A program made the position numbers and the translations under genes. Positions 37,013-45,549 of a stretch of 64,000 bases of DNA are shown piece after piece (positions within the stretch are counted from its first letter, which is position 1; each line of letters opens with the position of its first letter). Below the pieces are notes generated by a model that was not told the DNA's origin, did not search any database, and saw nothing but the letters and a program-made list of their open reading frames with translations. Source of the stretch: Grimontia sedimenti (GTDB lineage Bacteria > Pseudomonadota > Gammaproteobacteria > Enterobacterales > Vibrionaceae); contig NZ_JAALDL010000002.1 of NCBI RefSeq assembly GCF_011045095.1, positions 1 to 64,000 on the forward strand, written 5' to 3'.

Positions 37013-37480
37013 CTAGCGCGATAAACGCTTGGACATAATGCAATGCTGGCGGCGAGCCATATAGTCAAACTGCTCGTAAAACTCTCTGGCACCGCTGTTA
37101 CCAATGTTTACTTCAAGAATCACAGCGTGGCAGTCTTTTTCGAGGGCATGCGCCTCGATATTCGGCAGAACATGAGAGCCGACACCTTGTCGACGCCAAT
37201 CCTGCTGGAGGAAGATTTGGTCGATCACCGCGATTTGTCCGCCCAGTTCAATGCTGAAGCTGTAACAAAGCACAACATATCCGATAATTTCCTGCTCGCT
37301 TCCTTGCTCAAGGCTGATAAGGAAAACGTCGCCATGGTTAGGGTGTCCAATGAGGAAACTGAATGCGGAAGTCACATGTTCGACATCAAAAGTCAGTGCC
37401 TCGTGGTCGTGCATAAACTTTGACAGTTCAAGTAGACGTGGCATTGACTCTACGGAAGGCGACTGCAGCGTAATTTTCAT
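37013..37480 (-). CDS. GNAT-family N-acetyltransferase
   Basis: This 155-residue protein has the acetyl-CoA-binding motif A QQDWRRQGVGSHVL and the following helix, then AREFYEQFDYMARRQHCIMSKRL typical of the GNAT C-terminus. Start 37480 has GGAAG six bases upstream. It is inserted between radD and rsuA. The acceptor substrate is unknown. Confidence 0.85.
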   Translation of the reverse strand: MKITLQSPSVESMPRLLELSKFMHDHEALTFDVEHVTSAFSFLIGHPNHGDVFLISLEQGSEQEIIGYVVLCYSFSIELGGQIAVIDQIFLQQDWRRQGVGSHVLPNIEAHALEKDCHAVILEVNIGNSGAREFYEQFDYMARRQHCIMSKRLSR

Positions 37481-37749
37481 AAATGCTTCCCTGATCAATA
37501 AGTTAGTCGATGGGAGATTATAATCATATTTTAGAAGTCACGAGTTTAGACTGTGGCGATTTTGTTAAGTTCGGCATCTCTTAGTTATAGACAGTGAATC
37601 GGAGAGTGCAATTTCAACAATAAGGAATGAGAGCACATAAACGGATCTGAACTTTCTTGATAAAACACCCGGCTGCGAGCTTTAAACACTGCCTCTCTTG
37701 AAAGTTTAAGTATATAATCCGCGCCCTCAGAAACATGTGGTGAGAAGTC

Positions 37750-38451
37750 ATGATCAGGCTAGATAAATTCTTGTGCGAAACAGTGGGTGTTACGCGCAAA
37801 CAAGCAGCGAAAGTCCTCAAAGAAGAGCGTGTCACGGTTGATGGTGAAGTCATCAAAAACGGTGCTATCAAAATTGCCGAAGATGCGGATGTAGAATTCG
37901 ATGGCATGTCGCTGAGCCTTTCCGGTCCTCGTTACTACATGATGAATAAGCCTGAAGGGTATGTCTGTTCGCATGACGATCCTTACAATCCAACGGTTTT
38001 TGTCCTGCTGGATGAAATCGGTGCTGAAAAGCTGCACATTGCAGGTCGCTTGGATTGCGATACTACCGGTCTATTGCTGCTGACCGATGATGGCCAATGG
38101 TCACACCGTGTGACGTCCCCAAAACACAAATGCGACAAAACTTACCGAGTTTGGTTAGATGATGCGGTAGAAGAGGGCGTTGCAGCGACTTTTGCAGAAG
38201 GCATTAAACTGCGTGGAGAGAAGACAGAAACCTTGCCCGCCCAGATGGAACAGCTAGACGAAAAAGAAGTGCTTCTTACCATTCACGAAGGGAAATATCA
38301 CCAGGTAAAACGTATGTTTGCCGCAGTAGGCAACAAGGTGGTTGGTCTTCATCGTGAATCCATCGGTGACCTCATTCTGGATGAAGAACTGGAACCGGGT
38401 GAGTACCGCGAGCTGACTAAAGAAGAGATCGCTCTGTTCTTACCTAAGTAG
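37750..38451 (+). CDS. rsuA: 16S rRNA pseudouridine(516) synthase
   Basis: This 233-residue protein has an N-terminal S4 domain (RLDKFLCETVGVTRKQAAKVL) and the catalytic motif AGRLDCDTTGLLLLT with the active-site Asp, then EGKYHQVKRMFAAVGN. It modifies U516 of 16S rRNA. Position with radD, rplY and bcr fits RsuA. A TATAAT at 37713-37718 may be its -10 box. Confidence 0.95.
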   Translation: MIRLDKFLCETVGVTRKQAAKVLKEERVTVDGEVIKNGAIKIAEDADVEFDGMSLSLSGPRYYMMNKPEGYVCSHDDPYNPTVFVLLDEIGAEKLHIAGRLDCDTTGLLLLTDDGQWSHRVTSPKHKCDKTYRVWLDDAVEEGVAATFAEGIKLRGEKTETLPAQMEQLDEKEVLLTIHEGKYHQVKRMFAAVGNKVVGLHRESIGDLILDEELEPGEYRELTKEEIALFLPK

Positions 38452-38473
38452 TAATAGACATGTTCTAACAGAT

Positions 38474-38497
38474 CGCTGCAAGGTCAACATTGCAGCG
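38474..38497 (+). terminator. rsuA terminator
   Basis: CGCTGCAA pairs perfectly with TTGCAGCG around an 8-base loop and is followed by CTTCTTT. It lies 23 bases after the rsuA stop. Confidence 0.65.
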
Positions 38498-38709
38498 CTT
38501 CTTTATCTGAATAATACATCGCAAGGTCAGTAGATTAAGGAACAATCGACTAGATCCAGATAGAAAGGCATCATTTCCTCACTGGAATGAATCTTGATGT
38601 TAATATGTGATCAATACCCGTTATCTCTTTCTGAAGTGGGTATCAGCTAGCCTTTGAATCAATCAGGGTAAGCCACTTTTTCTCCACCTCCTCTTTTACC
38701 AAGGCATAC

Positions 38710-39909
38710 ATGACGACAAATGCAGTAAACCAACAGCAGCAACAGCTGACCTTTCTCTTGATCCTTGTGCTCGGTGCTATTGCCGCGCTCACGCCTTTAG
38801 CTATTGATATGTACCTGCCGGCAATGCCAGAAATTGCTCGTGACCTGTCCGTCAACCCAGGGCAGGTCCAGCAAACGCTGGCTGCATACACCGCAGGCTT
38901 CGCTATTGGTCAGCTTATTCATGGCCCTATCTCTGACAGCTATGGCCGACGCCCTGTCCTGATTGGCGGTGTCGCATTTTTCTTGGTTGGTGGGGTTGTC
39001 AGTGCATTGGCGGTAGATATTGAAACCTTGACCTATGTTCGGGCTGCCCAGGGTTTCTTTGGTGCTGCAGCAGCGGTTGTTATCGCGGCATTGGTACGGG
39101 ACATGTTTGACCGCGAAGAATTTGCGCGCACCATGTCGTTTATCACCCTGGTGATGACGGTGGCACCTCTTGCAGCGCCGATGATTGGTGGTTATCTGGC
39201 GGTTTGGTTTGGCTGGCGTTCGATTTTCTGGGTGTTAGCGGGCTTTGCCGCGTTGGTTATTGTTTTGGTGTTATCACTGATTCCAGAAACCTTACCCGTG
39301 CAGGGAAGGCCGCCACTCCGTCTTGGCTCAACGCTGCGCAATTATATGAAGATCCTGCGTTCAAGAAAGTCTGTGGGCTATATCTTTGCTTCGGGTTTTT
39401 CTTTCGCGGGCATGTTCTCATTCCTGACTGCCGGTGCATTCGTGTACATCGACTACTATGGCGTAAGTACCCAGAACTTTGGTTATCTGTTCGGCTTGAA
39501 CGTCGTCTGTCTGATTGTGATGACCTCTTTTAACGGCAAGTTTGTGCGCAAAATCGGCAGCGAGAAGATGCTGCAAATCGGTCTGACGATTCAACTTCTG
39601 TCTGGTATCGCTCTGATTGCGGGGCAAGCTTTTGAATGGGGCTTATGGGGAACAGTGATTCCCGTCATGTTCTTTGTCGGCACGATTTCTATTGTTGGCA
39701 GCAACTCAATGGCGTGTGTATTGAGTGCGTATCCTGAGCTTGCGGGGACTGCGTCCTCTTTGGCGGGAACATTGAGATTTGGTACGGGCACCGTAGTTGG
39801 TGGTACAGTTGCGGTCATTCACGTTAATTCAGCCTGGCCGATGACCGGTGCTATGGCAGCATGTGCGTTTTTATCCGCCCTGTTTTACTGGGGCTTAGCG
39901 AAAAAATAA
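38710..39909 (+). CDS. bcr: Bcr/CflA-family multidrug efflux MFS transporter
   Basis: This 399-residue inner-membrane protein has about twelve hydrophobic segments. ALTPLAIDMYLPAMPEIARDL is the typical first helix of the Bcr/CflA group and SDSYGRRPVLIGG is the MFS loop 2-3 motif. Relatives export bicyclomycin and chloramphenicol by proton antiport. It follows rsuA as in E. coli. The next gene starts four bases after its stop. Confidence 0.92.
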   Translation: MTTNAVNQQQQQLTFLLILVLGAIAALTPLAIDMYLPAMPEIARDLSVNPGQVQQTLAAYTAGFAIGQLIHGPISDSYGRRPVLIGGVAFFLVGGVVSALAVDIETLTYVRAAQGFFGAAAAVVIAALVRDMFDREEFARTMSFITLVMTVAPLAAPMIGGYLAVWFGWRSIFWVLAGFAALVIVLVLSLIPETLPVQGRPPLRLGSTLRNYMKILRSRKSVGYIFASGFSFAGMFSFLTAGAFVYIDYYGVSTQNFGYLFGLNVVCLIVMTSFNGKFVRKIGSEKMLQIGLTIQLLSGIALIAGQAFEWGLWGTVIPVMFFVGTISIVGSNSMACVLSAYPELAGTASSLAGTLRFGTGTVVGGTVAVIHVNSAWPMTGAMAACAFLSALFYWGLAKK

Positions 39910-39913
39910 GAAA

Positions 39914-40567
39914 ATGAGCTACATCGAAGACATTAAATCCGTCGTGGATTCTGCCCTTGCTGAACTTGAAGAAGCAAAGGCTAGCGGCAAATTACAAAGT
40001 AACCCTGTGAGTGAAGAGTCTTTCCTTTGCCGTTGGGTAGCCCAAGCAGTAAAAAAACAGCGCTTTGGAAATTCTGTTTCTAAAGAGATGACGGCCTGGG
40101 TGCAGCAGGGTCGCAGTATGGGCAAACACGCCAATATTAAAGGCCAAATGCAACATATCGCGAGTGTTTATCATCACCATTTCCCGCAAGGTGATGAGCA
40201 CAGTGCGATTACTAAAAGCCAGTTTGACGCTTTGGTAGCCGCGCTCGAAGAGGCCGATTGGATGACCCACACCGAATACGAGATCAACCGTAAGGTGCGT
40301 GTGATTTCCGACGGTCAGCATTCTTTTGCGGTTTGCAGCATTGCTTTGGGCAAAAGCTTCAATGAAGAAGGCGAGCTGGTAAAACCGTTGAGCCTTTATG
40401 TTCGTGGTCCAGAATCTTGGTTTATTGAAACCGTTCGTGAGCATGGCATGCTGATGACCAAAGTGACTGACTACAAATCCATCGTGAAATATCACGGTGA
40501 ATACCAGATTTGGCCCCGTAACCAAGCCGACAGACTGCTGGTGTTACCGGAAAGCTTGAAGCCTTAA
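39914..40567 (+). CDS. DUF2913-like protein
   Basis: This 217-residue soluble protein starts at ATG 39914, four bases after bcr. The sequence (FLCRWVAQAVKKQRFGNSVS, then a His-rich middle and a hydrophilic C-terminal half) resembles DUF2913, a family found in Vibrio and enterobacteria, but the assignment is from memory of the pattern. No signal peptide, membrane segment or catalytic motif was seen. Likely translated together with bcr. Confidence 0.7.
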   Translation: MSYIEDIKSVVDSALAELEEAKASGKLQSNPVSEESFLCRWVAQAVKKQRFGNSVSKEMTAWVQQGRSMGKHANIKGQMQHIASVYHHHFPQGDEHSAITKSQFDALVAALEEADWMTHTEYEINRKVRVISDGQHSFAVCSIALGKSFNEEGELVKPLSLYVRGPESWFIETVREHGMLMTKVTDYKSIVKYHGEYQIWPRNQADRLLVLPESLKP

Positions 40568-40578
40568 AGTCTACAAGA

Positions 40579-42042
40579 TTAAGTGTGGTGCGCAGGAGCA
40601 GACTTCTTCGCACCACTTTTTTTTGCCAGAGCAAAAGCCATGCCTTTGAAGATAAAAAGGTGAGCGGGCATCATCGCAAACCAATAAAGCAAGCCGCTGA
40701 AACCTGCAGGGTGCCACCAGGCGCGGATATCCAACAAACGCGTTTCTCCCAAGTCTTTCACCGTAAATTCCAGACGGCCTAGTCCCGGCGCTTTCATGCC
40801 AAACAGCAGTGACAAATGTTTTTGCTGGTGGCACTGAATCACTTTCCAGCTATCGATATAATCACCAGTTTCAAGCGAAGACCTTTGCGGTCGGCGCTTT
40901 TTGAGTGCATTTCCACCAACGGTAGCGTCCATATAAGCCCGGATTCTCCAAAGCCAATTCCCAAAGAAATAACCTTCATCACCGCCGACCTTTTGTATGT
41001 TCGACCAGAGCGATTCCGCAGTAGCATCGGTTTCTATGGTGAAGCCAGCATGCTTGGGGTAGTAGCCATAATTTCGGTGCCAGCGAGCGATGGCATCAGG
41101 ATCAAAACCCCAAATGTCATTTTTAACAACATCACTTTCATTGCTGAGTGCGGATTCAATAGCTTGTTCAAAACCGAGTTGTGGTACGGGAATTAGAGTG
41201 CTTATATCCTTGCCGGTAGGGAGCAAGTCATAGCGCAACCCATCAATCAGTGCGCTGGCAATAGATTTGGGCACGGTCGTGACAAGCGTTAGCCACATTG
41301 AGGATATCTTGGGTGTTAGCAAAGGCACCTTAATGATGAAGATCCGCTTGTTGATAATGCGGGCAAAACGACGCATTTGATCTTCATAGCTGATCACTTC
41401 GGGGCCACTGACATCAAAAATCGGTGAGCCTTCGATGGGCACTTCAATGAGTTTAGTGAGGTAGCCAATCATGGTATCAAGCGCAACCGGGCTGGATTTG
41501 GAGCGAACCCAGACTGGCGTGGTGATGACAGGGAGGTGAGAGACGATATCTCTCATCACTTCGAAAGCCGCAGAACCACTACCAATGATGATGCCGGCGC
41601 GCAGTTCGATCACTTGCTTGCCGCAATCGCGTAGGATATTCCCCGTCACTTTTCTGGCTGCTAAATGGGTAGAAGTGACATTGTTGGGTTGGGTCGCGCC
41701 CAGATAGATGAGCCGGGAAACCTGACTTTTTGCTATCTGATTCGAAACATGACGCGCCATGTTGAGCTCATGCTGATAGAAATCTGATCCAGATTCCATG
41801 CCATGAACCAGATAAAAGACCTGTGATACCCCAGAGAAAATGGAGGATAGGTCGCCTTCGTCTAACAGATCCACCTCAGTCAGCGTCACATTCGGGTGGT
41901 TATGCCAAGTCTGATGTTTTAGTGTCTCTAATGAGCGGCTGGTTGCGATGACCTGATAGCCCTGCGTGAGCAGTGCGGGTACCAAATGACTGCCCACATA
42001 ACCCGTCGCACCAATCACCAAAATCTTTTTACTGGGCATCAT
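40579..42042 (-). CDS. NAD(P)-binding epimerase-like protein with DUF2867 domain
   Basis: This 487-residue protein has an N-terminal atypical short-chain dehydrogenase domain (ILVIGATGYVGSHLVPALLTQGY, Rossmann motif GATGYVG) of about 300 residues and a C-terminal DUF2867 domain (about 320-475; FFGNWLWRIRAYMDA, LDIRAWWHPAGFSGLLYWFAMMPAHLFIFKGM). The C-terminal part contains a hydrophobic stretch that may touch the membrane. The family is common in proteobacteria; function unknown. Its last codons lie in a shared terminator. Confidence 0.87.
   Translation of the reverse strand: MMPSKKILVIGATGYVGSHLVPALLTQGYQVIATSRSLETLKHQTWHNHPNVTLTEVDLLDEGDLSSIFSGVSQVFYLVHGMESGSDFYQHELNMARHVSNQIAKSQVSRLIYLGATQPNNVTSTHLAARKVTGNILRDCGKQVIELRAGIIIGSGSAAFEVMRDIVSHLPVITTPVWVRSKSSPVALDTMIGYLTKLIEVPIEGSPIFDVSGPEVISYEDQMRRFARIINKRIFIIKVPLLTPKISSMWLTLVTTVPKSIASALIDGLRYDLLPTGKDISTLIPVPQLGFEQAIESALSNESDVVKNDIWGFDPDAIARWHRNYGYYPKHAGFTIETDATAESLWSNIQKVGGDEGYFFGNWLWRIRAYMDATVGGNALKKRRPQRSSLETGDYIDSWKVIQCHQQKHLSLLFGMKAPGLGRLEFTVKDLGETRLLDIRAWWHPAGFSGLLYWFAMMPAHLFIFKGMAFALAKKSGAKKSAPAHHT
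40585..40616 (+). terminator. terminator of the DUF2913-like gene, inside the neighbouring gene's end
   Basis: GTGGTGCG pairs with CGCACCAC followed by a long T-run. It lies within the last codons (HHT and upstream) of the minus-strand epimerase gene, so the terminator is also coding. Confidence 0.8.
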
Positions 42043-42437
42043 ATTTTGAATCTCATCGCAAACTTCTTCATTCTATGAGAGCGATCTCTGCCGCAGGATT
42101 GCTCGTATTTTTTGTCATTATCTCAGACTTCCTTCGCAATGACCTTATTGAGAAATAAGACAAACTAGCATGCGAAAGCCTGACTGTTCGTTGTCAGCAC
42201 GGTGTCAAAGAAACAAGACTATCGGAAAAGAGAGCAAAAAACTGTGATTATCTATGCCTTTAAAGCTGGATATAGCGTGCATGAATTGATGGTTAAATGA
42301 GCGAATGTGATTAATTGTCAAAATGTGCTGTGGATTCAAACACCTTTCTTGACGCCGAAGTTTGCGGTAAATTGCTTCACCTATCACATTATCGCGCGAC
42401 CTTTTTCGACGCTTGTTGGAAAAACCAAGGGGAAGAA
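42043..42437. other. intergenic region, 395 bp
   Basis: This is the divergent gap between the epimerase gene and the ABC export cassette. It is AT-rich and should hold promoters for both sides. I found no convincing gene, RNA or strong hairpin in it. Confidence 0.6.
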
Positions 42438-43109
42438 ATGCTAGAGCTGGTTGGACTTTGCAAAGGCTATCTTGATGGAGGGGAATTCCATCCAGTATTG
42501 CAAGGTGCAGAGCTATCCTTAGCCAAGCATGATCAGGTGGCCTTGATGGGCGAGAGTGGCTCAGGCAAGAGTACTCTGTTAAACCTTATTGGTGGATTAG
42601 ATAACCCTGATTCCGGCGAAGTCATTGTCGCGGGAACGCCTATCCACGAGCTTGCTGAGCGCGATCGCACCCGCTTTCGCCGCAACAATATCGGCATGAT
42701 CTTCCAGCAATTCAATCTGCTCCCCACGCTTACCATTGCTGACAACATCCGCTTTTGCCGTCAGTTGAAGGGCCTTCATGATGACGACGGTCTGTGGCGA
42801 CAAATCCTCTCCGCACTGGATTTGATGCCTTTGCTGGGTCGCTATCCCGAAGAAGTGTCTGGTGGTCAGCAGCAGCGTGCAGCGATTGCGCGATCTCTCT
42901 ATATGGAACCCAAAATCCTGCTGGCTGACGAACCAACAGGCAGTCTGGATGAGCGCAATGCCGACGCAGTAATGAGGCTTCTTACGACACTGACCAATTC
43001 GCTCGACTGCACTTTGCTCGTTGTCACTCACAGTGAAAAAGTAGCGGATTATCTCGGGCATCGTGTCACGCTACAAGGGGGCGTTCTAAATGTACGTACC
43101 CGTAGCTAA
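42438..43109 (+). CDS. ABC transporter ATPase, LolD/MacB-like (AttE type)
   Basis: This 223-residue protein has Walker A GESGSGKST, Q-loop FQQFNLLPTLT, signature VSGGQQQRAAIARS and Walker B ILLADEPTGSLD. It belongs to the group that powers FtsX-like permeases. Start 42438 has AAGGGGAAG upstream; the longer frame has none. It overlaps the permease gene by 20 bases. Confidence 0.92.
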   Translation: MLELVGLCKGYLDGGEFHPVLQGAELSLAKHDQVALMGESGSGKSTLLNLIGGLDNPDSGEVIVAGTPIHELAERDRTRFRRNNIGMIFQQFNLLPTLTIADNIRFCRQLKGLHDDDGLWRQILSALDLMPLLGRYPEEVSGGQQQRAAIARSLYMEPKILLADEPTGSLDERNADAVMRLLTTLTNSLDCTLLVVTHSEKVADYLGHRVTLQGGVLNVRTRS

Positions 43110-45549
43110 AGCGCTATTCGGACACTACCGCCGACATCCGTTTCAAGTTTTACTCGTCTGGTTGGGGTTAACGCTTGGGGTGGCTTTGTTGGTCGGTGTT
43201 ATGTCAATCAACCAACACGCGCAAGACAGCTATAAAGAAGGCGCTAGCCTCTTTTCCAATCCGTTTCCTTATGTTCTCCACCACCGGGAACGAGGAAAAC
43301 GCATTGACGAGCCACTTTATATCTCTATGCGACGCTCCGGCTTCAACCAGTGTGTGCCTGTCGATATCTATCGAACGAGTACCGAAGACGGTCAGGACAT
43401 CCAATTAATGGGTGTCGATACGGTCGCCATGTTTGCCTTTAACGTTGCCAACCCCAACTCTGTTGCTGCAGAACAGCCTCTTCGTGATGGACTCTCCACC
43501 CAGTGGGTCAGTACAGAGCTCGCCAACCACTTAGGCTGGGTAGACGGGCAGAAAATTACGCTTGAGGATGGCGAGCAGATTGGACCGATAAAGCTGGTAG
43601 AAGGTGGTCAGATTGGCTCGGGGACACGCATATTCGGCGATATGTCAGTGATTCGCGGCTTGTCTGATCATGACGGCTTTGGCCTAATTTACTGTGGTGC
43701 AATGGATAAAGCTGAGCGTGATGCATTGCGCGATGTGCTTCCTTCTACGATCACGCTATCTCGAACAGAAACGGCACAACTGGGTCCATTGACACGAGCG
43801 TTCCACCTCAATCTTTTCGCCATGGGGTTGCTGGCCTTTGTGGTTGGCCTGTTTATCTTCTATCAGGCGATTTCCCTTTCAATGGCGCAACGCCAGCCGC
43901 TGGTCGGCTTGATGCGGGAATTAGGCGTTGGACGGAAATCGTTGGCTTGGGTTGTTAGCCTTGAAATGCTGGTTTGGCTATTTATGGGTTTGATTGGCGG
44001 TAACATTGCGGGGCTGGTATTGGCGCAAAAACTCATGCCGACCGTAGCAACAACGCTGAGTGATCTTTATGGCGCCAACGTCGATCTTACCTTGCATTGG
44101 CAGTGGGAGTGGGGTTTCTACAGCTTCCTTTTAGGCGTTTGCGGTTTTGCTTTGGCATCAGGCTGGCCGTTATACCGATTGCTGACAACGCCACCTGCGC
44201 GCTTATCAAAACGCATGTCACTTGTTAGCTTCTCTGGACGAGAATTCAGTTGGCAAGCCATCGTTGCGTCAATCTTAATTATTATCGCGCTGTTGGTTTA
44301 CAGTGCGCCCCAGAGCCAGGCTCAAGGTTTTACACTTATTGCGCTTATCCTTATCAGCGGTGGTTTACTGCTTCCATTTATGATGTGGAAGTGCTTCCTG
44401 CTGCTCTCCGATAAAATCAAAATAGCCCGTCTTCGTTGGTTCCTATCCGATGCTTCCGCAAGCCTCAGCTATCGTGGCATTGCGGCCATGGCATTTATGA
44501 TGGCAATTGCTACAAACATTGGCATGGAAACCATGGTGGGAAGTTTCCGAACTACAACGGAAAGTTGGTTGCAACAAAGACTCGCGGCAGACATCTATGT
44601 GAAGCCGGAAAAAGAAGTTGCCCAACAGCTTTCAGATTGGCTAGAAAATCAGGACGAGGTAAAACGCAGTCTGGTCCAATGGCGACATGAAATAGACACC
44701 GCTCAAGGCATTGTTGAAATTCACAGTATTGGTACCAGTGCTGAAGAGCGTGAAGCTCTGGCGATTAAAGTGGCTGCGCCGGACTATTGGAACCATCTTC
44801 ACCAAGGTAAGTCCATGATGCTGAGCGAGTCTCTTGCGCTTAAATTTGACGCGCAGCCGGGAGACAGTATTTCACTTCCAGCACCTTTTGGAGATGGCTG
44901 GAAAGTCGCTGGCATCTACTTTGACTACGGCAACCCCTACAGTCAGGTCATCATTTCTAATCGTTCGTCATTGATTCCCTGGATTCAAGACTCAGGGCGG
45001 GTTGGTGTGGCGGCACTCTTTAATGAAGATGCGGATGAACGCGTTCTGGTTGAACAGATGCGTAAGCAGTTCAACCTGCAGGAGACGCAGGTCAGCAATC
45101 AAAGAGATATTCTAGCAACGGCAATGCGTATCTTTGATCGCACGTTCCTCGTCACAGACACGCTTTGTACCCTAACTTTGATCATTGCAATTTGCGGGCT
45201 GTTTTTCTCGACGCTAGCGACGGAGTTATCTCGTCAACGTCAATACGCATTGCTCCGCTATATGGGAATATCTGGCAGAGAGCTGGCTTTCTTAGGTGGC
45301 GGTCAGTTAATGCTAATTGGCTTATTCTCCGCGCTCTTTGCACTGCCACTTGGACTTATCATTGCCGAAGTCTTGATCAACATTGTGCTGAAATATTCGT
45401 TTGGCTGGACGATGTCTGTGTCCTATTTTCCGACCAGTTATCTCATCACCTTGGGTGGCTCTTTGCTCACGTTGCTGTTGGCAGGGTGTTGGCCTGTGTG
45501 GCGTTTGATTAAACGCTCAGCAATCCTCTCCTTGCGGGAAGCTCAGTAA
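43090..45549 (+). CDS. FtsX-like ABC permease, double domain (AttFG type)
   Basis: This 819-residue protein has an N-terminal membrane helix (VLLVWLGLTLGVALLVGVM), a large periplasmic region, a cluster of three helices near 245-355, further helices near 390-440, a second periplasmic region, and three C-terminal helices (about 680-810) ending in the typical WRLIKRSAILSLREA. This gives two FtsX units in one chain, so a LolCE- or AttFG-like exporter with both halves fused. It precedes the AttH-like gene by a one-base overlap. Confidence 0.9.
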   Translation: MYVPVAKALFGHYRRHPFQVLLVWLGLTLGVALLVGVMSINQHAQDSYKEGASLFSNPFPYVLHHRERGKRIDEPLYISMRRSGFNQCVPVDIYRTSTEDGQDIQLMGVDTVAMFAFNVANPNSVAAEQPLRDGLSTQWVSTELANHLGWVDGQKITLEDGEQIGPIKLVEGGQIGSGTRIFGDMSVIRGLSDHDGFGLIYCGAMDKAERDALRDVLPSTITLSRTETAQLGPLTRAFHLNLFAMGLLAFVVGLFIFYQAISLSMAQRQPLVGLMRELGVGRKSLAWVVSLEMLVWLFMGLIGGNIAGLVLAQKLMPTVATTLSDLYGANVDLTLHWQWEWGFYSFLLGVCGFALASGWPLYRLLTTPPARLSKRMSLVSFSGREFSWQAIVASILIIIALLVYSAPQSQAQGFTLIALILISGGLLLPFMMWKCFLLLSDKIKIARLRWFLSDASASLSYRGIAAMAFMMAIATNIGMETMVGSFRTTTESWLQQRLAADIYVKPEKEVAQQLSDWLENQDEVKRSLVQWRHEIDTAQGIVEIHSIGTSAEEREALAIKVAAPDYWNHLHQGKSMMLSESLALKFDAQPGDSISLPAPFGDGWKVAGIYFDYGNPYSQVIISNRSSLIPWIQDSGRVGVAALFNEDADERVLVEQMRKQFNLQETQVSNQRDILATAMRIFDRTFLVTDTLCTLTLIIAICGLFFSTLATELSRQRQYALLRYMGISGRELAFLGGGQLMLIGLFSALFALPLGLIIAEVLINIVLKYSFGWTMSVSYFPTSYLITLGGSLLTLLLAGCWPVWRLIKRSAILSLREAQ